Below, in pieces: positions 34,301 to 38,337 of a stretch of DNA of 64,000 nt. Source of the stretch: Chitinophaga sp. XS-30 (GTDB lineage: Bacteria > Bacteroidota > Bacteroidia > Chitinophagales > Chitinophagaceae). Each line of letters begins with the position of its first letter. Within the stretch, counting starts at the first letter, position 1. The notes beneath the pieces are model-generated. The model saw nothing but the letters and a program-made list of their open reading frames with translations. It had not been told where the DNA came from and ran no database searches. The stretch covers positions 5,020,032-5,084,031 of the forward strand of contig NZ_CP043006.1 of assembly GCF_008086345.1 (NCBI RefSeq), read 5' to 3'. The position numbers and the translations under genes were made by a program.

Positions 34301-37300
34301 CCACCCCGCCGGGGAAACGCTGCTGCTTGCCAAAGGTAAAGAACACGCCATCGGCCAGATCGGCACTGGAGAGTGTAACTGTACCATTGCTGCCCAACTT
34401 CAACTCCCGGGTGAGTGTACCGAAGTCAGCGGCTGTGCTGACAAGCAGGTAGTTGTCCTGCGATCCGCCTTCCAGTTGCAGCGTTACCTGCTGGGTATTA
34501 TCCCACGCGGTGGTTTTCTGCACTTTCCAGATGCGGCCCATGCGGTGCGTTACGTTGGCGCCGGTCACTGCCGTGAAGTAATTGGTGGCGCCGCCGTTGT
34601 CGCTAAATACCAGGAAGGCTTTATCGTTCGTGAAAGTATTTGTATTGGCGGCGTTGGACGCAACAATAACATCACCCAGCGCGATGGTCACCATACCAGT
34701 GTCCTGGCTGAGCGACTGCTTCTGGTTCAGCATCGTGCATTCATCACGGCCAATGCCGGTGATCCGTCTGCCGTAGCCTGTATTGTTTGCGGCAGTGTAC
34801 ATTTGCACCGTGCCGTCGCTTGTAACATAGTTGCTTGCCCCGTTATTGAGCGTGATGCCGTATTTCAGCGCCATATAGGATTCTATACGCTCCACCTCTT
34901 CCGGCAGCAGATCACGGTTATAAATGAATACTTCCGGCACCAGGACTTTCGAATATTCTCCGTAGGTCGCGGCACCCACGTCCAGCGTCCAAACGGACGC
35001 ATCTGAAGTAGCGCCTGTTTTCAACGCTGCACCACTGCCCCGGAATTCATAGGCCCCTGCGGCAGCACGCTGATAAGAATACATCCTGCCTTTGGTGCTG
35101 ATGGCAGCGCCTGTATTCAACCAGCCTTCCACATATAAACGGTCTTCATACCCTGCATGCCAGCCAAACAGCTTGTTGCCTGTAGAGCTGGTGAACACGC
35201 GTCCCGTCTGCGAACCTTCCAGTTCGGCCATCCCCATCAGGGTATAAGCACCGGTAACAGCGGCAGCGGCGGGCACACGATGGGCGTCGTTGCCATCGTA
35301 ATAAATAGCAGGATTGAAATTCACCAGACTGGCAGTGCCATCCGGGTCGCCTACTACCGTCATATGGTTGGCGTTACCGGAAATATCGCCCCAGTTCACG
35401 CCGTCTACCGCCTGGTCCGCACGGTACCAGGCCACGATGCCGTCATTTACACAAGCCGGGCCGGCAAAGGTCATGGGTATGCTGTTACCGAATTCCGAAG
35501 TGCCGCAGTCATTGGCGGGAATACGAAGCGTAGCCGTCCAGAAACCCAGGCCCGTAGCGCCCGGACCGGCATTGTAGGTGATCGTTTGCGTGGAAGCGCC
35601 CGCGCTTACATTCGGTATGGAGGTAACAAAATATTGCCCGCTCGTTTTACTCGTAGCGGGATCGTTGGCATAAATATCTATCGCGTATTGCGCGCCGGCC
35701 GTTATATTCGGGATAGTTAGCTGGAGCTCGTATTGCCCTCCTCCGAGCGGGACAGACGATACCAGCACCGGCGTACGATTGGTGGCGGCTGTATAAGTAC
35801 AGTTGCCCGCGGGATTTGAAATACCCAGACCGGCATTATTATAAATAGAGTTATTGGTGATGACCACCTTGTTAGGTGCATCGTTATTGACACCCGATCC
35901 ACCATTATCATATAACACGCACCCACTCACCTGCGCGTCCGTTACGCCCGCGCCACCGTAGAACCAGATGCCATGATTGGCGCTATTGACTACCGTATCA
36001 CCCGTCAGGTCATAATCAGAAACCGCATTGGCGCCATTGAGCACGATACCGGACCGGGTGTTGTTCCTGAAAGAAGAGTTGACAATATCTACATTGCTAC
36101 GCGCGAAGTTCCCACCAAATTCAATACCATCCTCGTTCGCGGTAAATCTTGAATTGGAAACCAGGAAGTTGGTCGCCGCTGCCACCACAACTATCCCCTC
36201 GTTATCAAATTCATTGAACGATACGTTATCGATCGTTACGTCGGTTGCCGCGCCCAGGAAAGCGATGCCATGAATCCCATCAACCGTATTGGCCGGCTTG
36301 TCGCCATCCAGTACCGAATTGGTGATGTTAACACCGTTTGCTGTGGTTTCGAACCTGATAAAAGAAGAACCGCCGTGAAGACCCGGCATCCTGTTCTCCA
36401 TCAGGACCTGGTTGATCGTGATATTGCTGGCAGCGCCATTGAACCAGATATTATAAATATCGTTCTCATTGATATTGATCGTATCCAGTGTTATATTGTC
36501 CGCAGTATTGTCGAAGCGGATGGCATAGTCCCCGTCATTATCGGCGCCAATTACATCCATATCCGCTGTAAACCTGTTCAGCTCTATATTGGTGCTAACA
36601 AAATCGCTGTAAAAACCCAGGGCCACGCCGCTCCACAAGCTGTCGATAGTGACATTCCGGAACATAATGTTATTCGCCGTTTCTACCGCACCGCCGGTAT
36701 TGTCCAGCACGATGCCGTTCTGAAAACCGCTGATATTGGAATTCGTCAGCGTCCACCCGTTCACCGCTGCGTCGCGGAACACAATACCTTCCCCGCCACG
36801 TACATTCCCTGCAGAGCTTAAATGGATATTATCCATCACCAGGTTCGTTTGCATGCCGCCTGTAAAATAAAACGCGCGCCCATAGTAAGAGCCGCTGGCT
36901 GGTTGAATATCGTTGGAAATAATATTCCTTACGGTCAGGTCGGTGGATGCGCCCCGCACCCACATGAACGCATTCAGGAAATTGCCGACTGTGCTGAAGG
37001 AACGGATATTTTCAATGGTGATACCCGTCCTGTTCGCAAAAATATCCACGTTGATATCACCGTTGTTCTGCAACGTGAAGTTCCGCACTGTCACACTGTC
37101 CGCATCGATCACAAAAGGATTGACAATGGCATCGGCGCCGGTCGAAAACAGCGTGATCTTGTTCTCCCCGTCGATGGTCAGCTTCTTTACGGTAATGGTC
37201 GGCATCGTTGACACCAGCGTGATCTGCCCGTGCACATTGAACACGATCTCATGCGGACCCGGCCCCGCCGCGTTTGCATCCAATATTGCCTGCCTGAATG

Positions 37301-37442
37301 AACCCGGCCCGGAATCATTGGTATTCGTTACCGGAAATGTGGCTGCCTTTGCAAAAGCAGCCGCTAACAAACAACAAATTACTAAAAGGTACCGGGAATA
37401 CGCACGCATACGCAGCCAGGAAAGGAGTGTAAAATTCCTCAT
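13332..37442 (-). CDS. Giant 8036-residue T9SS-secreted SprB-like surface protein
   Basis: One uninterrupted frame of 24.1 kb. In order it contains a signal peptide (about 1-33, cleavage near AKA-A); a right-handed beta-helix-like region (about 35-600) starting with NTNDSGPGSFRQAILDAN; seven DUF8202/LamG-like modules (about 664-3450); a connecting segment; thirty Calx-beta-like repeats (about 3720-7512); three DUF11-like repeats with Pro-rich linkers (about 7515-7950); and a T9SS type B sorting domain (7955-8036, starting FPNVFTPNGDG). Type B CTD proteins are exported by the type IX system and held at the surface. Size, repeats and the downstream PorP/SprF gene resemble SprB, the mobile gliding adhesin of Flavobacterium. 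Whether it drives gliding, adhesion or polymer binding is unknown; the LamG-like modules suggest glycan or matrix binding. It diverges from a response regulator gene; no -7 box was found for it. Confidence 0.93.
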   Translation of the reverse strand: MRNFTLLSWLRMRAYSRYLLVICCLLAAAFAKAATFPVTNTNDSGPGSFRQAILDANAAGPGPHEIVFNVHGQITLVSTMPTITVKKLTIDGENKITLFSTGADAIVNPFVIDADSVTVRNFTLQNNGDINVDIFANRTGITIENIRSFSTVGNFLNAFMWVRGASTDLTVRNIISNDIQPASGSYYGRAFYFTGGMQTNLVMDNIHLSSAGNVRGGEGIVFRDAAVNGWTLTNSNISGFQNGIVLDNTGGAVETANNIMFRNVTIDSLWSGVALGFYSDFVSTNIELNRFTADMDVIGADNDGDYAIRFDNTADNITLDTININENDIYNIWFNGAASNITINQVLMENRMPGLHGGSSFIRFETTANGVNITNSVLDGDKPANTVDGIHGIAFLGAATDVTIDNVSFNEFDNEGIVVVAAATNFLVSNSRFTANEDGIEFGGNFARSNVDIVNSSFRNNTRSGIVLNGANAVSDYDLTGDTVVNSANHGIWFYGGAGVTDAQVSGCVLYDNGGSGVNNDAPNKVVITNNSIYNNAGLGISNPAGNCTYTAATNRTPVLVSSVPLGGGQYELQLTIPNITAGAQYAIDIYANDPATSKTSGQYFVTSIPNVSAGASTQTITYNAGPGATGLGFWTATLRIPANDCGTSEFGNSIPMTFAGPACVNDGIVAWYRADQAVDGVNWGDISGNANHMTVVGDPDGTASLVNFNPAIYYDGNDAHRVPAAAAVTGAYTLMGMAELEGSQTGRVFTSSTGNKLFGWHAGYEDRLYVEGWLNTGAAISTKGRMYSYQRAAAGAYEFRGSGAALKTGATSDASVWTLDVGAATYGEYSKVLVPEVFIYNRDLLPEEVERIESYMALKYGITLNNGASNYVTSDGTVQMYTAANNTGYGRRITGIGRDECTMLNQKQSLSQDTGMVTIALGDVIVASNAANTNTFTNDKAFLVFSDNGGATNYFTAVTGANVTHRMGRIWKVQKTTAWDNTQQVTLQLEGGSQDNYLLVSTAADFGTLTRELKLGSNGTVTLSSADLADGVFFTFGKQQRFPGGVATDLQAWVKADAGIRAVDNNVSSWDDQAVQREWSKAHPGVILPWQANAINYNPGVNFTGNSYFTVPVFTNGYTAGEIFSVQFSNLAATATAPSFPFEFGGDPVNMTAQHYHYSNGNHYTHFGISTRPGFPLGGINMNRAHILNNWSAPGNWSLNFDGKTIGSSTTLTVDFSRHAALNTAIGAGHSSIFNGRISEVIFYNRRLSDAERIQVNSYLALKYGLTLQTAAGAATDYIASNGTARMWTATKNAGYGQRITGIGRDDNGTLLQKQSRSQVDGANVSIAAGSVFYPSNKENPTNIDNDLSFFAFSDNGGAVTYTQTVNGLGDATLRMARIFKIDRTNWAKSNISLALMGADSTKYLLVSSDATFGAGDEVYQLDAQGLVTLDSDLLPDGAYFTFAIEQSAPAGVAAGLEVWARADAGITGGNNVTQWKELSPSGRVWPKVNGNVAAWKPASFNFNPGVGFAGATYFSLPEFANTFTAGEIFSVQSSNLDNTAATLHYPFEFGGTYASNQGTYTWSNSNHYTYFGSGTARRNFAYPAGVNVRNPHMLNIWSATNDWAAGIDGKVLATAAANAVSFVSPAGAKDYIGAGHNAPFNGDIPEIVVYSRKLSAVERQQVQSYMALRYGLTLGIDVPMDYLASDGTTTMWQAAEGGSYSRRITGIGRDDRGMLNQKQSLNSENGIVTIAAGPAVAESNAANATEITNNLSFLSFGDDNGAVTFLTPVTGINNVSQRMARIFKVQKTNWADQDITIRLSGGSAETYLLVSADATFGAGDAAYVMNDDNTVTINSGLLPDNGYFTFARMVRGPNGVRDGITFWLRADDGKSSGAQWSDYSNFGNNALQSAVAGQPITDAKGLNFNYSLVFDGTDDFLDIATTRINPSTATIFAVASGLGLGDILSSGAVGTAHGMEFRMVSGNVLQYLQNAASVVAVNGVKPKQLGKPYIFSGTQTNNTPNGIRVFENYAFDNQGTINLTPLTANLVSIGSRTIAARGLYWKGSMGEVIAYDRVLSDAERQSVESYLGLKYGITLNGGATNYVDTDGAPYWTADATYKNSITGIGRDDATSLNTKQSLSVDDGFVTISLGNSIALTNEQNANTITNDKSFFVFADNGLSATSYATVVSGTNATRRLPRVWKVAKTNWADQDIILKADATGTDVYLLISTDPTFATIDQELPVTIDKTVTLNTSLMPDGVYFTFGAPVKYPGGVSSGTLVWLRADIGTSATADNTPISSWNDYSPNMNNVAQATPANQPLYHNNAASNMNFNPVVRFNGAPHSMAGNSFLKTGSYTAANAFFAASQTTPVNTVIFTEQAGTGTQFTLHATWGDNIVYWDAPYVSNRLTYNAGDISNQVILWTTTSDISLAANRQAIYKNGLSVATGNNTSTFSGNNSIFQLGSNTNSYSGRMGDLIVYANALTPNEQQRINTYMAIKYGITLNNGATDYLATDGTTKVWDASINVTYKNNIAGIGRDDTEDLSQKQSRSSNTGMQLAIALGSLAETNLANTNGFTVDRSYMVWGDDGASTLFKTAITGNPAVNYRMARIWKVQETGTVGSVQVAVPYDALPNAAETYLVLSGDATLDGTDQFIPVSEIMLNGVKHYAASIDLTSGQYFSFASYIKAPGGVVGTSLWLRPDAGTSSTIDNTAISGWTDYASELNNATQTTVPASQPLYLNNPVDNTNFNPVVKFDGADYLNLDITKLPVGTSARTFFGTGSLTTIAGVQKFILGYGAAGTNTGTGIAVVGGNGTAGFVGYANDVTSPAGNWQPGVFNEMVGVWAGSGGNATLYSKMGILGGPIGRPWNTGNGDARIGNAPWDAAQAWNGTIGDVIVYPNALTANELQRVSTYLAIKYGYTIDQTAATDYLATDGTQIWDATANTTYKNNITGIGRDDVEGLNQKQSRSINTGFQPIVGLGGIAADNLANTNTFTADKAYMIWGDDGASTAFATGMTTKPGITARMTRIWKVQETGTVGNVQIAVPASIVSPTVSSLQLVVSNDETIDENDQYSTLSLITVGGEDYYAATVDLNNAQYFTFAALVTAPGGVLGDILWVKADAGVQANAGNEVEQWIDQSGSNNVATELRASTISHTDPITPTAAITLEPVAINFNPSVDFTGAVNRSLKGSAISAWNSTNPISIFSVANREGTQADLAGIFATNGDWVGSISGRGLINLVNGNYTMDGSGCLVSPSTPTSSAPVVARAAYISPNNSLGGSTWLNGKQGPLGTNCATQNDGLNFEVGGRTTGGATFDPRIFNGKIPEVIVYKAALTTAEAQQVESYLGVKYGITLDQTSPQDYLATDGTTSIWEAAVNGTYNINIAGIGRDDATALVQKQSRSVNDGAVLTIGLGGISADNISNTATFASDMSYFMWSANPGAVTISTADLPGCITERLSREWKVQLTNFDNAAQPVTLKFDLTGLTPGGTVLEHYALLIDKTGSGNFGTLSPTDYVLVPATELDGTTVRFDNVGSFANGDVFTLVTRNVQAAEAFLVPDGTDATTSNVCLDANGMLYFKDPANPDQYIAAIDPNGNTINPSEFSVYISVNRDMDTELGKAGGTDYGTQLMRRMLQITYTGAPLTVNGGVRVRFFWNDAEKADAESYLANDRSIATPQNWKWFKHPGEVTDVLADLTETGLNNMTAVLLNNIGEENGVKYVEFSNIESFSTFGGITEATGVISVLKATDGAEGGANGRFTIKLPGTLLASEDVTVEYAISGTAANVDDYTITGLDNATLTGTVVIPAGSNSVDVDVPVVDDQVIEVTENVTLTLTSASGSSPYSLHATEFEATADITDNDNIPANTVIGVAATITPALEDGPVHGQFTFSLPANITSSEPVTITYSLGAGTAAYTDDYTLAGYDAGTNTGTIILPAGQNSVTLEVTVQTDDLLEANETVILDLGTATSTSFTFTNDAAAATATVVIEDDNDPSARYLSISRVQDGYEKAPGNTVPQNAIFRVSLPAGVRASEDIVVNYSINGAGTAANGTDYTYPLTGTVTIPSGQRDATFAIAIIDDDIIETDETIILDLGDGNAGLYPAHPLDAAQRTTTLTIFDDDRNDPAKILVTVAATDNAAAEPGTPVTHDGSFTISLPATITAAQDIQVTFNLSGQAVQGTDYELLDASDVVIAGNTITIPAGQPDVLLKVRVLDDEIIEGDETVIMALNSAIATDFTLSTTSGQATVTIADDDNVPAKQVLSIEATQDAAEPATNGYFTIKLPPLVTSSRDITVNYTFDAPNSTAVPGGDFSALSGTVVIPAGVDEARVYVNVINNFIIDGTRTVTVDLDGGSDGVHTYTTGTATATVNITDEDYNANSNVLLLTRVSDAVEDGAHGRFEVALPNGVISSTPITMNYTLTGTATYGVGPDYELVPAPHLNTVAGTITIPANQNSVIIEVDAFSDGLIELTETVILNLSGAQNGNGDPFTLSPASATVNILDVNGAAENTLVISPATASASEVGGTVNFTVGTASGNAYTRDIAVSIAISGTAAQGFDYQTIQPIVIPANQSSVPVTVTMIDDHIIEGLENIVITVLGGNAEDAANASQTVSFPAHATDHTITIDVIDDDIANAANLQFEVVSLADGSEPDTNGQFDIRLPMHGSGQRYISAIPLNIAFGISGTATEGTDYGNIGTSVTLPANQGSMTVTVAVQDDNIVEGTETAILTLAPTVATATYGATVVSYTAGTANAATVNITDNEAAVSISATATLDAFEGGTDGHVRFELVNPAATAGDDLTLSFTVMPGGTAQASDYTIDFGTSTGTYDPGTGNGTIVMLPGQSFVDLVVKAVTDDLIEGEESVFIRLNGAAAVVPSGTLNLPVLGTAQRTVYIQDDPAYDMAVAAIGETDGAEPSTPGVFRVHLAGSLLAGKDVTVTYTIETTGTATAGVDYTNLSGTVIIPENSNSAVINVPVIDDNIIEGTETVVIRLQNASAGTLPFTVNNSLDVSLNITDDDNTNMVLSAAVQQAAAEPGGGLNDGIFRLSLPGTLVAAGDVTVNYVLDAGTATYGADFTIAGYTAGTNTGVAVIPAGSSYVDVPLAVLDDYAIEGSENVVLRITGGTSSVGAFTPAATASADMTITDDDDKPENRVVSVLKTGADGDETGPVNGNFRFKLPGTVGTDLVITNEPVTINYLVSGSAVPGAVISETDKDYVILSGQAIIPAGSGYVDVPVNVIDNTVIDGTRNVIVTINNSVISAPVATFTAHATENTATFNIADNDDVPANFVLTLDATVPDAQEGTTPVDGIFTIGLPNGVTASRDLNIAYTLTGQAVNGTDYASIVTMTVTIPAGQPSATVSITPVNNNIIDGDRSVILTPGAITVTGGNPYGTPFTISPANETLIIHDDDDIATNRELTIAATQPDAQEGIAPVNGEFTISLPENITVAEDLTVHVTLTGSQAVNGTDYQTIPLTFTIPAGSNSITVNITPVDNTLIDGDRSVVMNITSIELPSGSALGAFTSPSPGNQATLIIHDDDAANRRLSITASQPNATEPGTNGEFTVSLPSGVTATQPITVHYTIAGTATPGADASATDNDYIQLSGSVTIPAGAAGAVIPVTVIDNDIIDGNRTVIVTITAGEATINGQVVNIGVDGAAENATVTIADDDAAKAELSISASTANASEPGTDGAFTISLPVGMSATEAISVTYSIAGTAANGTDYTMLNGTAVIQPGDATVIVPVDVIDNTVIDGTRSVVLTLLGGTTASVGAIAVKTGEETAQVDIADDDASNATLSVAATIPAASEPSTDGLFTISIDGGFTATEPVTVHYTLTGTAVNGTDYETLSGTVVIPAGLSSVTVPVEVIDNTIIDGNRDVVMTLTNGTTATIGTIGASTTDAEATVTIADDDLGNASVEVIASNANAAEPATNGTFTIRLANGQTTTTDIDVTYTIAGTAINGTDYTLTDAGGMIITGNTVKIPAGSGEVMITVSVADDDIIEPSESVLLTLQSASIGAVSVPVGTASQATVNIADDDNTAAFRVLQATATIANASEDGPVDGEVTFSFADTDITAAEDVEISFTIGGTAAAGVDYEPMPYTAILKAGEKSVSVPVEVIDNMIIDGTRTVIVTITGGTSGLGLFTPAAAPAHMATVSIADNDNTADKLRLSIINTADGSEPVNAGSFLISLPTGLTAAKDITVNYSINAASTATAGADYQAITGTVVITAGNPGVSVPVNVLDDQIIELTETVVMDITGGTGLEADGTTAINFTTDVAQATVNIIDNDLTSGTSVVQITKISDAVEGGAKGQYRIALQPGITSSQDITVSFTVTGTATRATDYQLATVPGGTVISGGSIVIPAGAGEVLIDVDATDDGIIEGQEQVVVTLNSITSALPFTVDAAQFAATVNIVDVNAAASGALSITNVTDAAEPATNGRFRVSLPTGTTSARDITVSYALSGTATTGADYTTGTVIIPAGTNGVDVDVTVKDDYILESTETVIMRVLGGNGQDISGNNLLFPADATNHTATINITDNDNTAANRMLEVVKVTDGAEPGTNGQFEIRLPEAVPGTRYTVSEDINVVFAISGTATSGADYEPAGTGVVLPAGSSSIFIPVTVKDDDILEGDETVIMTLANSTAISGDVYTPTGSAATVIITDDDLTPANLQLQATATVANASETGPVNGAFTISLPAGVTITAPVTVNYTISGTATPGADAAATTKDYIQLSGTVTIPANTNSVDVPVNVIDNTIIDGNRTVIMTIGNGAVTVGATNYNLTPAGTPATVTIADNDNTPANLQLTIAKQQDASEPATSGSFVISLPAGITSARPVTVNFVIDNAGTATAGADYSAIPVPVTIPAYQNSVTVPVNVLDDQIIESTETVIMQVNSGSDGLFSYTAGAGNSATVEIMDDDAGTNARVVLLTKVSDAIEGATLGRYRLGLPAGFTSAADITVTFSMSGAAVRNATTDYQLKQGSSLVGGNTVTIPAGANEIWIDVEAYNDGIIEGPEDAVMTLTGVSSAVTFTIDPAHTTATVNIVDVNAPTDNPVSITHVSDAAEPATNGRFRVSLPSGTTAANDITVMYTLSGTATAGVDYTVGTVIIPAGANGVDVDVTVSDDYIIEGTETVTMQLLGGNGKNSANDDVYFPADGTDHTATMQIADDDNTTAARTLEVISLDNAAEPAVNGHFEIRLPEAVPGTRYTTANNINVVFATSGTAIAGTDYEDPGTGIVLPAGASRVIVEVKVKDDKIIEDDETVILTIDPSASASVNGAFTAGASNAATVLIADDDATAANQVLNVTASIPNAAEPSNDGQFTISLPQGVTSAVPVTVTYTVGGTAKPGADINATTMDYVQHTGTVVIPANTNAITLPVQVIDNQIIDGNRTVVLTITNGTATVNGAGITFTPGATPDATVIIADNDNTTANRTLAITATVADAHETGPVNGEYLISLPAGITAREDIIVQLAVSGTAISGTDYQTMGTTVIIPAGEQEVRVPVNVIDDMIVDGDRTVVLTVIGGSTTSLGSFQPAAAPGHQATVTIADNDIKQSEKWKSVSYTGTGASGAVKAGDQITYTIHVRNTGNVNLDQVTVRDDVPAYTEFVSAQDNIAPVGSSLTWTIPVIAPGATATRSFTVSVVNDLTGASNIVNTARVDDGGEGGEENTVPEDPDNPGNPHPNPTPAEPSTNIPVDNGGDGSISWKSVSYTGTGTGSAVRPGDEIIYTIHVRNNGNVMLTNVQVVDVVPDGTDFRSIANGGVHTNGNLTWTIAEIAIGATESVSFTAVVSNDLTGIVNITNTAQTDGGGGMKPTVPEDPNDPGNPHPNPDPSQPATEVPVDGGGAVTVNWKSAAYTPSGTTGAVRSGSNITYTIHVRNLGNVTVNNVIVEDLIPAGTELVSIDNGGVRNGDELSWNIGAIAVGATSTVHFTVVVSNSLNGITEITNTAMVDNGNGQGEQPTLPADPSNANEPHPSPQAGAPSTLIPVEVKDLNFPNVFTPNGDGRNERFVIGGLEKYPGSKIYIYNRWGGMVYQSKDYRNDWNGSGLNEGTYYYILEVQRPEGNSVHKGWIEILR
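13590..14906 (-). repeat. Three DUF11-like repeats with Pro-rich linkers
   Basis: Three copies of about 145 residues, each starting WKS(V/A)-YT and containing (I/T)YTIHVRN-GNV, lie between the Calx-beta array and the sorting domain. Each ends in a linker rich in Pro, Asn and Asp, such as PEDPDNPGNPHPNP. They probably form a stiff stalk next to the cell surface. Confidence 0.85.
14907..26285 (-). repeat. Array of thirty Calx-beta-like repeats
   Basis: Thirty tandem units averaging 126 residues (379 bp) were counted by their start motif (DA-EP-TNG-F-ISLP type) and end motif (ATV-I-DDD type). Nineteen units keep the acidic pattern DD-IIE--ET near the middle; eleven (units 5, 12-17, 19, 24, 29, 30) have DN-IIDG-R instead. 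Calx-beta domains are calcium-binding Ig-like folds, so the acidic units may stiffen with calcium. Confidence 0.88.
15660..19430 (-). repeat. Higher-order tandem duplication of five Calx-beta units
   Basis: Units 19-23 (about 19430-17550) and 24-28 (about 17545-15660) match one-to-one in order with a period near 1.88 kb. Units 22/27 share DAAEPATNGRFRVSLP and 23/28 share FEIRLPEAVPGTRYT; unit 21/26 ends in VNIVDVN instead of DDD in both copies. A more diverged copy of the last four units is at units 5-8, fifteen units earlier. Confidence 0.8.
27080..35460 (-). repeat. Seven DUF8202/LamG-like modules in the giant protein
   Basis: Seven modules of about 370-420 residues start near 35460, 34320, 33100, 31890, 30700, 29450 and 28190. 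Each opens with a GV--W-(R/K)AD-G line, has a middle strand set like a concanavalin/LamG jelly roll, then ESYLA-KYGITL, a -(N/D)Y-A-DGT-- W line, and IGRDD---L-QKQS. The order of motifs is the same in all seven. Confidence 0.82.
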
Positions 37443-37639
37443 AGGAGTTACTGGTTAATGAAAAACGATATTCGGGAAAGGGTTTTTTAGCTTTCTCGCC
37501 CACATGGGTTATGGTTATGCACTGCTAAATTAATTGAAGGACGACAGGGCGCTTATAGAATAAGTACGTAGCGGCTGTAGTATAAATTCTACTTTTATCA
37601 AAAGCCGGGAACGGAATATACATCCTGTTCAAAATATAC

Positions 37640-37647
37640 TACATTTG
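37640..37647 (+). promoter_or_regulatory. -7 promoter box of the response regulator gene
   Basis: TACATTTG matches TAnnTTTG and lies 51 bases before the ATG at 37699. No -33 TTG is at the expected distance. It is the only -7 match in the 256-base gap between the giant gene and the regulator; the rest of that gap holds AT-rich sequence and the short inverted element GTAG-N8-CTAC at 37577-37592. Confidence 0.45.
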
Positions 37648-37698
37648 TTTATCCTTGATTTGGCGGGCTGAAGAGCTGTGAGCAAACAAACATATACT

Positions 37699-38337
37699 AT
37701 GAAAAGCATTCTTGTTGCGGATGACCATTCCATTGTTCGTCTGGGCGTTTCGCATATCATTTCTACATTATCCATTCCTGTAAAGATCACGGAGGCGGAA
37801 ACCTTTGACCAGGTGATCGCTTCGCTGGAAAAACAATCTTTTGACGTACTGATCCTTGACATTAATATTCCGGGAGGAAACAACCTGCAGATGATAGATG
37901 CCGTAAAACTGCGGCAACCGCAGATCAAGGTGCTGATCTTCTCCGGATATGACGAGCAGTTGTTCGCGATCAATTATATACAAGCTGGTGCGGACGGATA
38001 CCTGATGAAGTACACACCGGAAGAAGAGATCAGGCTGGCTATCCTTACCGTGCTGAAACAGGAAAAGTATATGAGCGCCGTTACCCGGCAGCAGATGCTC
38101 AATATGCTGAACAACCAGCGCGCTCCTGTCATCAATCCTTTATCCTCTCTCTCTCCACGGGAAATAGAGGTCATGAACCTGCTTACCAAAGGCGTACCGA
38201 TCGCCAGAATTGCGGAAACACTGCATTTACAGATCACCACCGTCAGCACTTACAAGACCCGCATCTTTGAAAAACTGGGCATTTCCAATATTGTGGAATT
38301 GCTGGAAAAAGTAAAGATGTACAGCACCCCGGGTTAA
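37699..38337 (+). CDS. NarL/FixJ-type response regulator
   Basis: The 212-residue protein has a receiver domain (about 1-120) with acidic pair D8-D9, phosphoacceptor D54 (LILDINIP), S82 and K104, followed by a LuxR-type helix-turn-helix (about 146-207, LSPREIEVMNLLTKG). It is a DNA-binding transcription factor activated by phosphorylation. It diverges from the 24-kb surface-protein gene and converges on the sensor kinase gene, its likely partner; the two share a TTAA overlap so that each stop lies on the other strand (38334-38337). A GTG at 37678 is in frame, but the ATG at 37699 begins the conserved receiver sequence and is preferred. Confidence 0.9.
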   Translation: MKSILVADDHSIVRLGVSHIISTLSIPVKITEAETFDQVIASLEKQSFDVLILDINIPGGNNLQMIDAVKLRQPQIKVLIFSGYDEQLFAINYIQAGADGYLMKYTPEEEIRLAILTVLKQEKYMSAVTRQQMLNMLNNQRAPVINPLSSLSPREIEVMNLLTKGVPIARIAETLHLQITTVSTYKTRIFEKLGISNIVELLEKVKMYSTPG

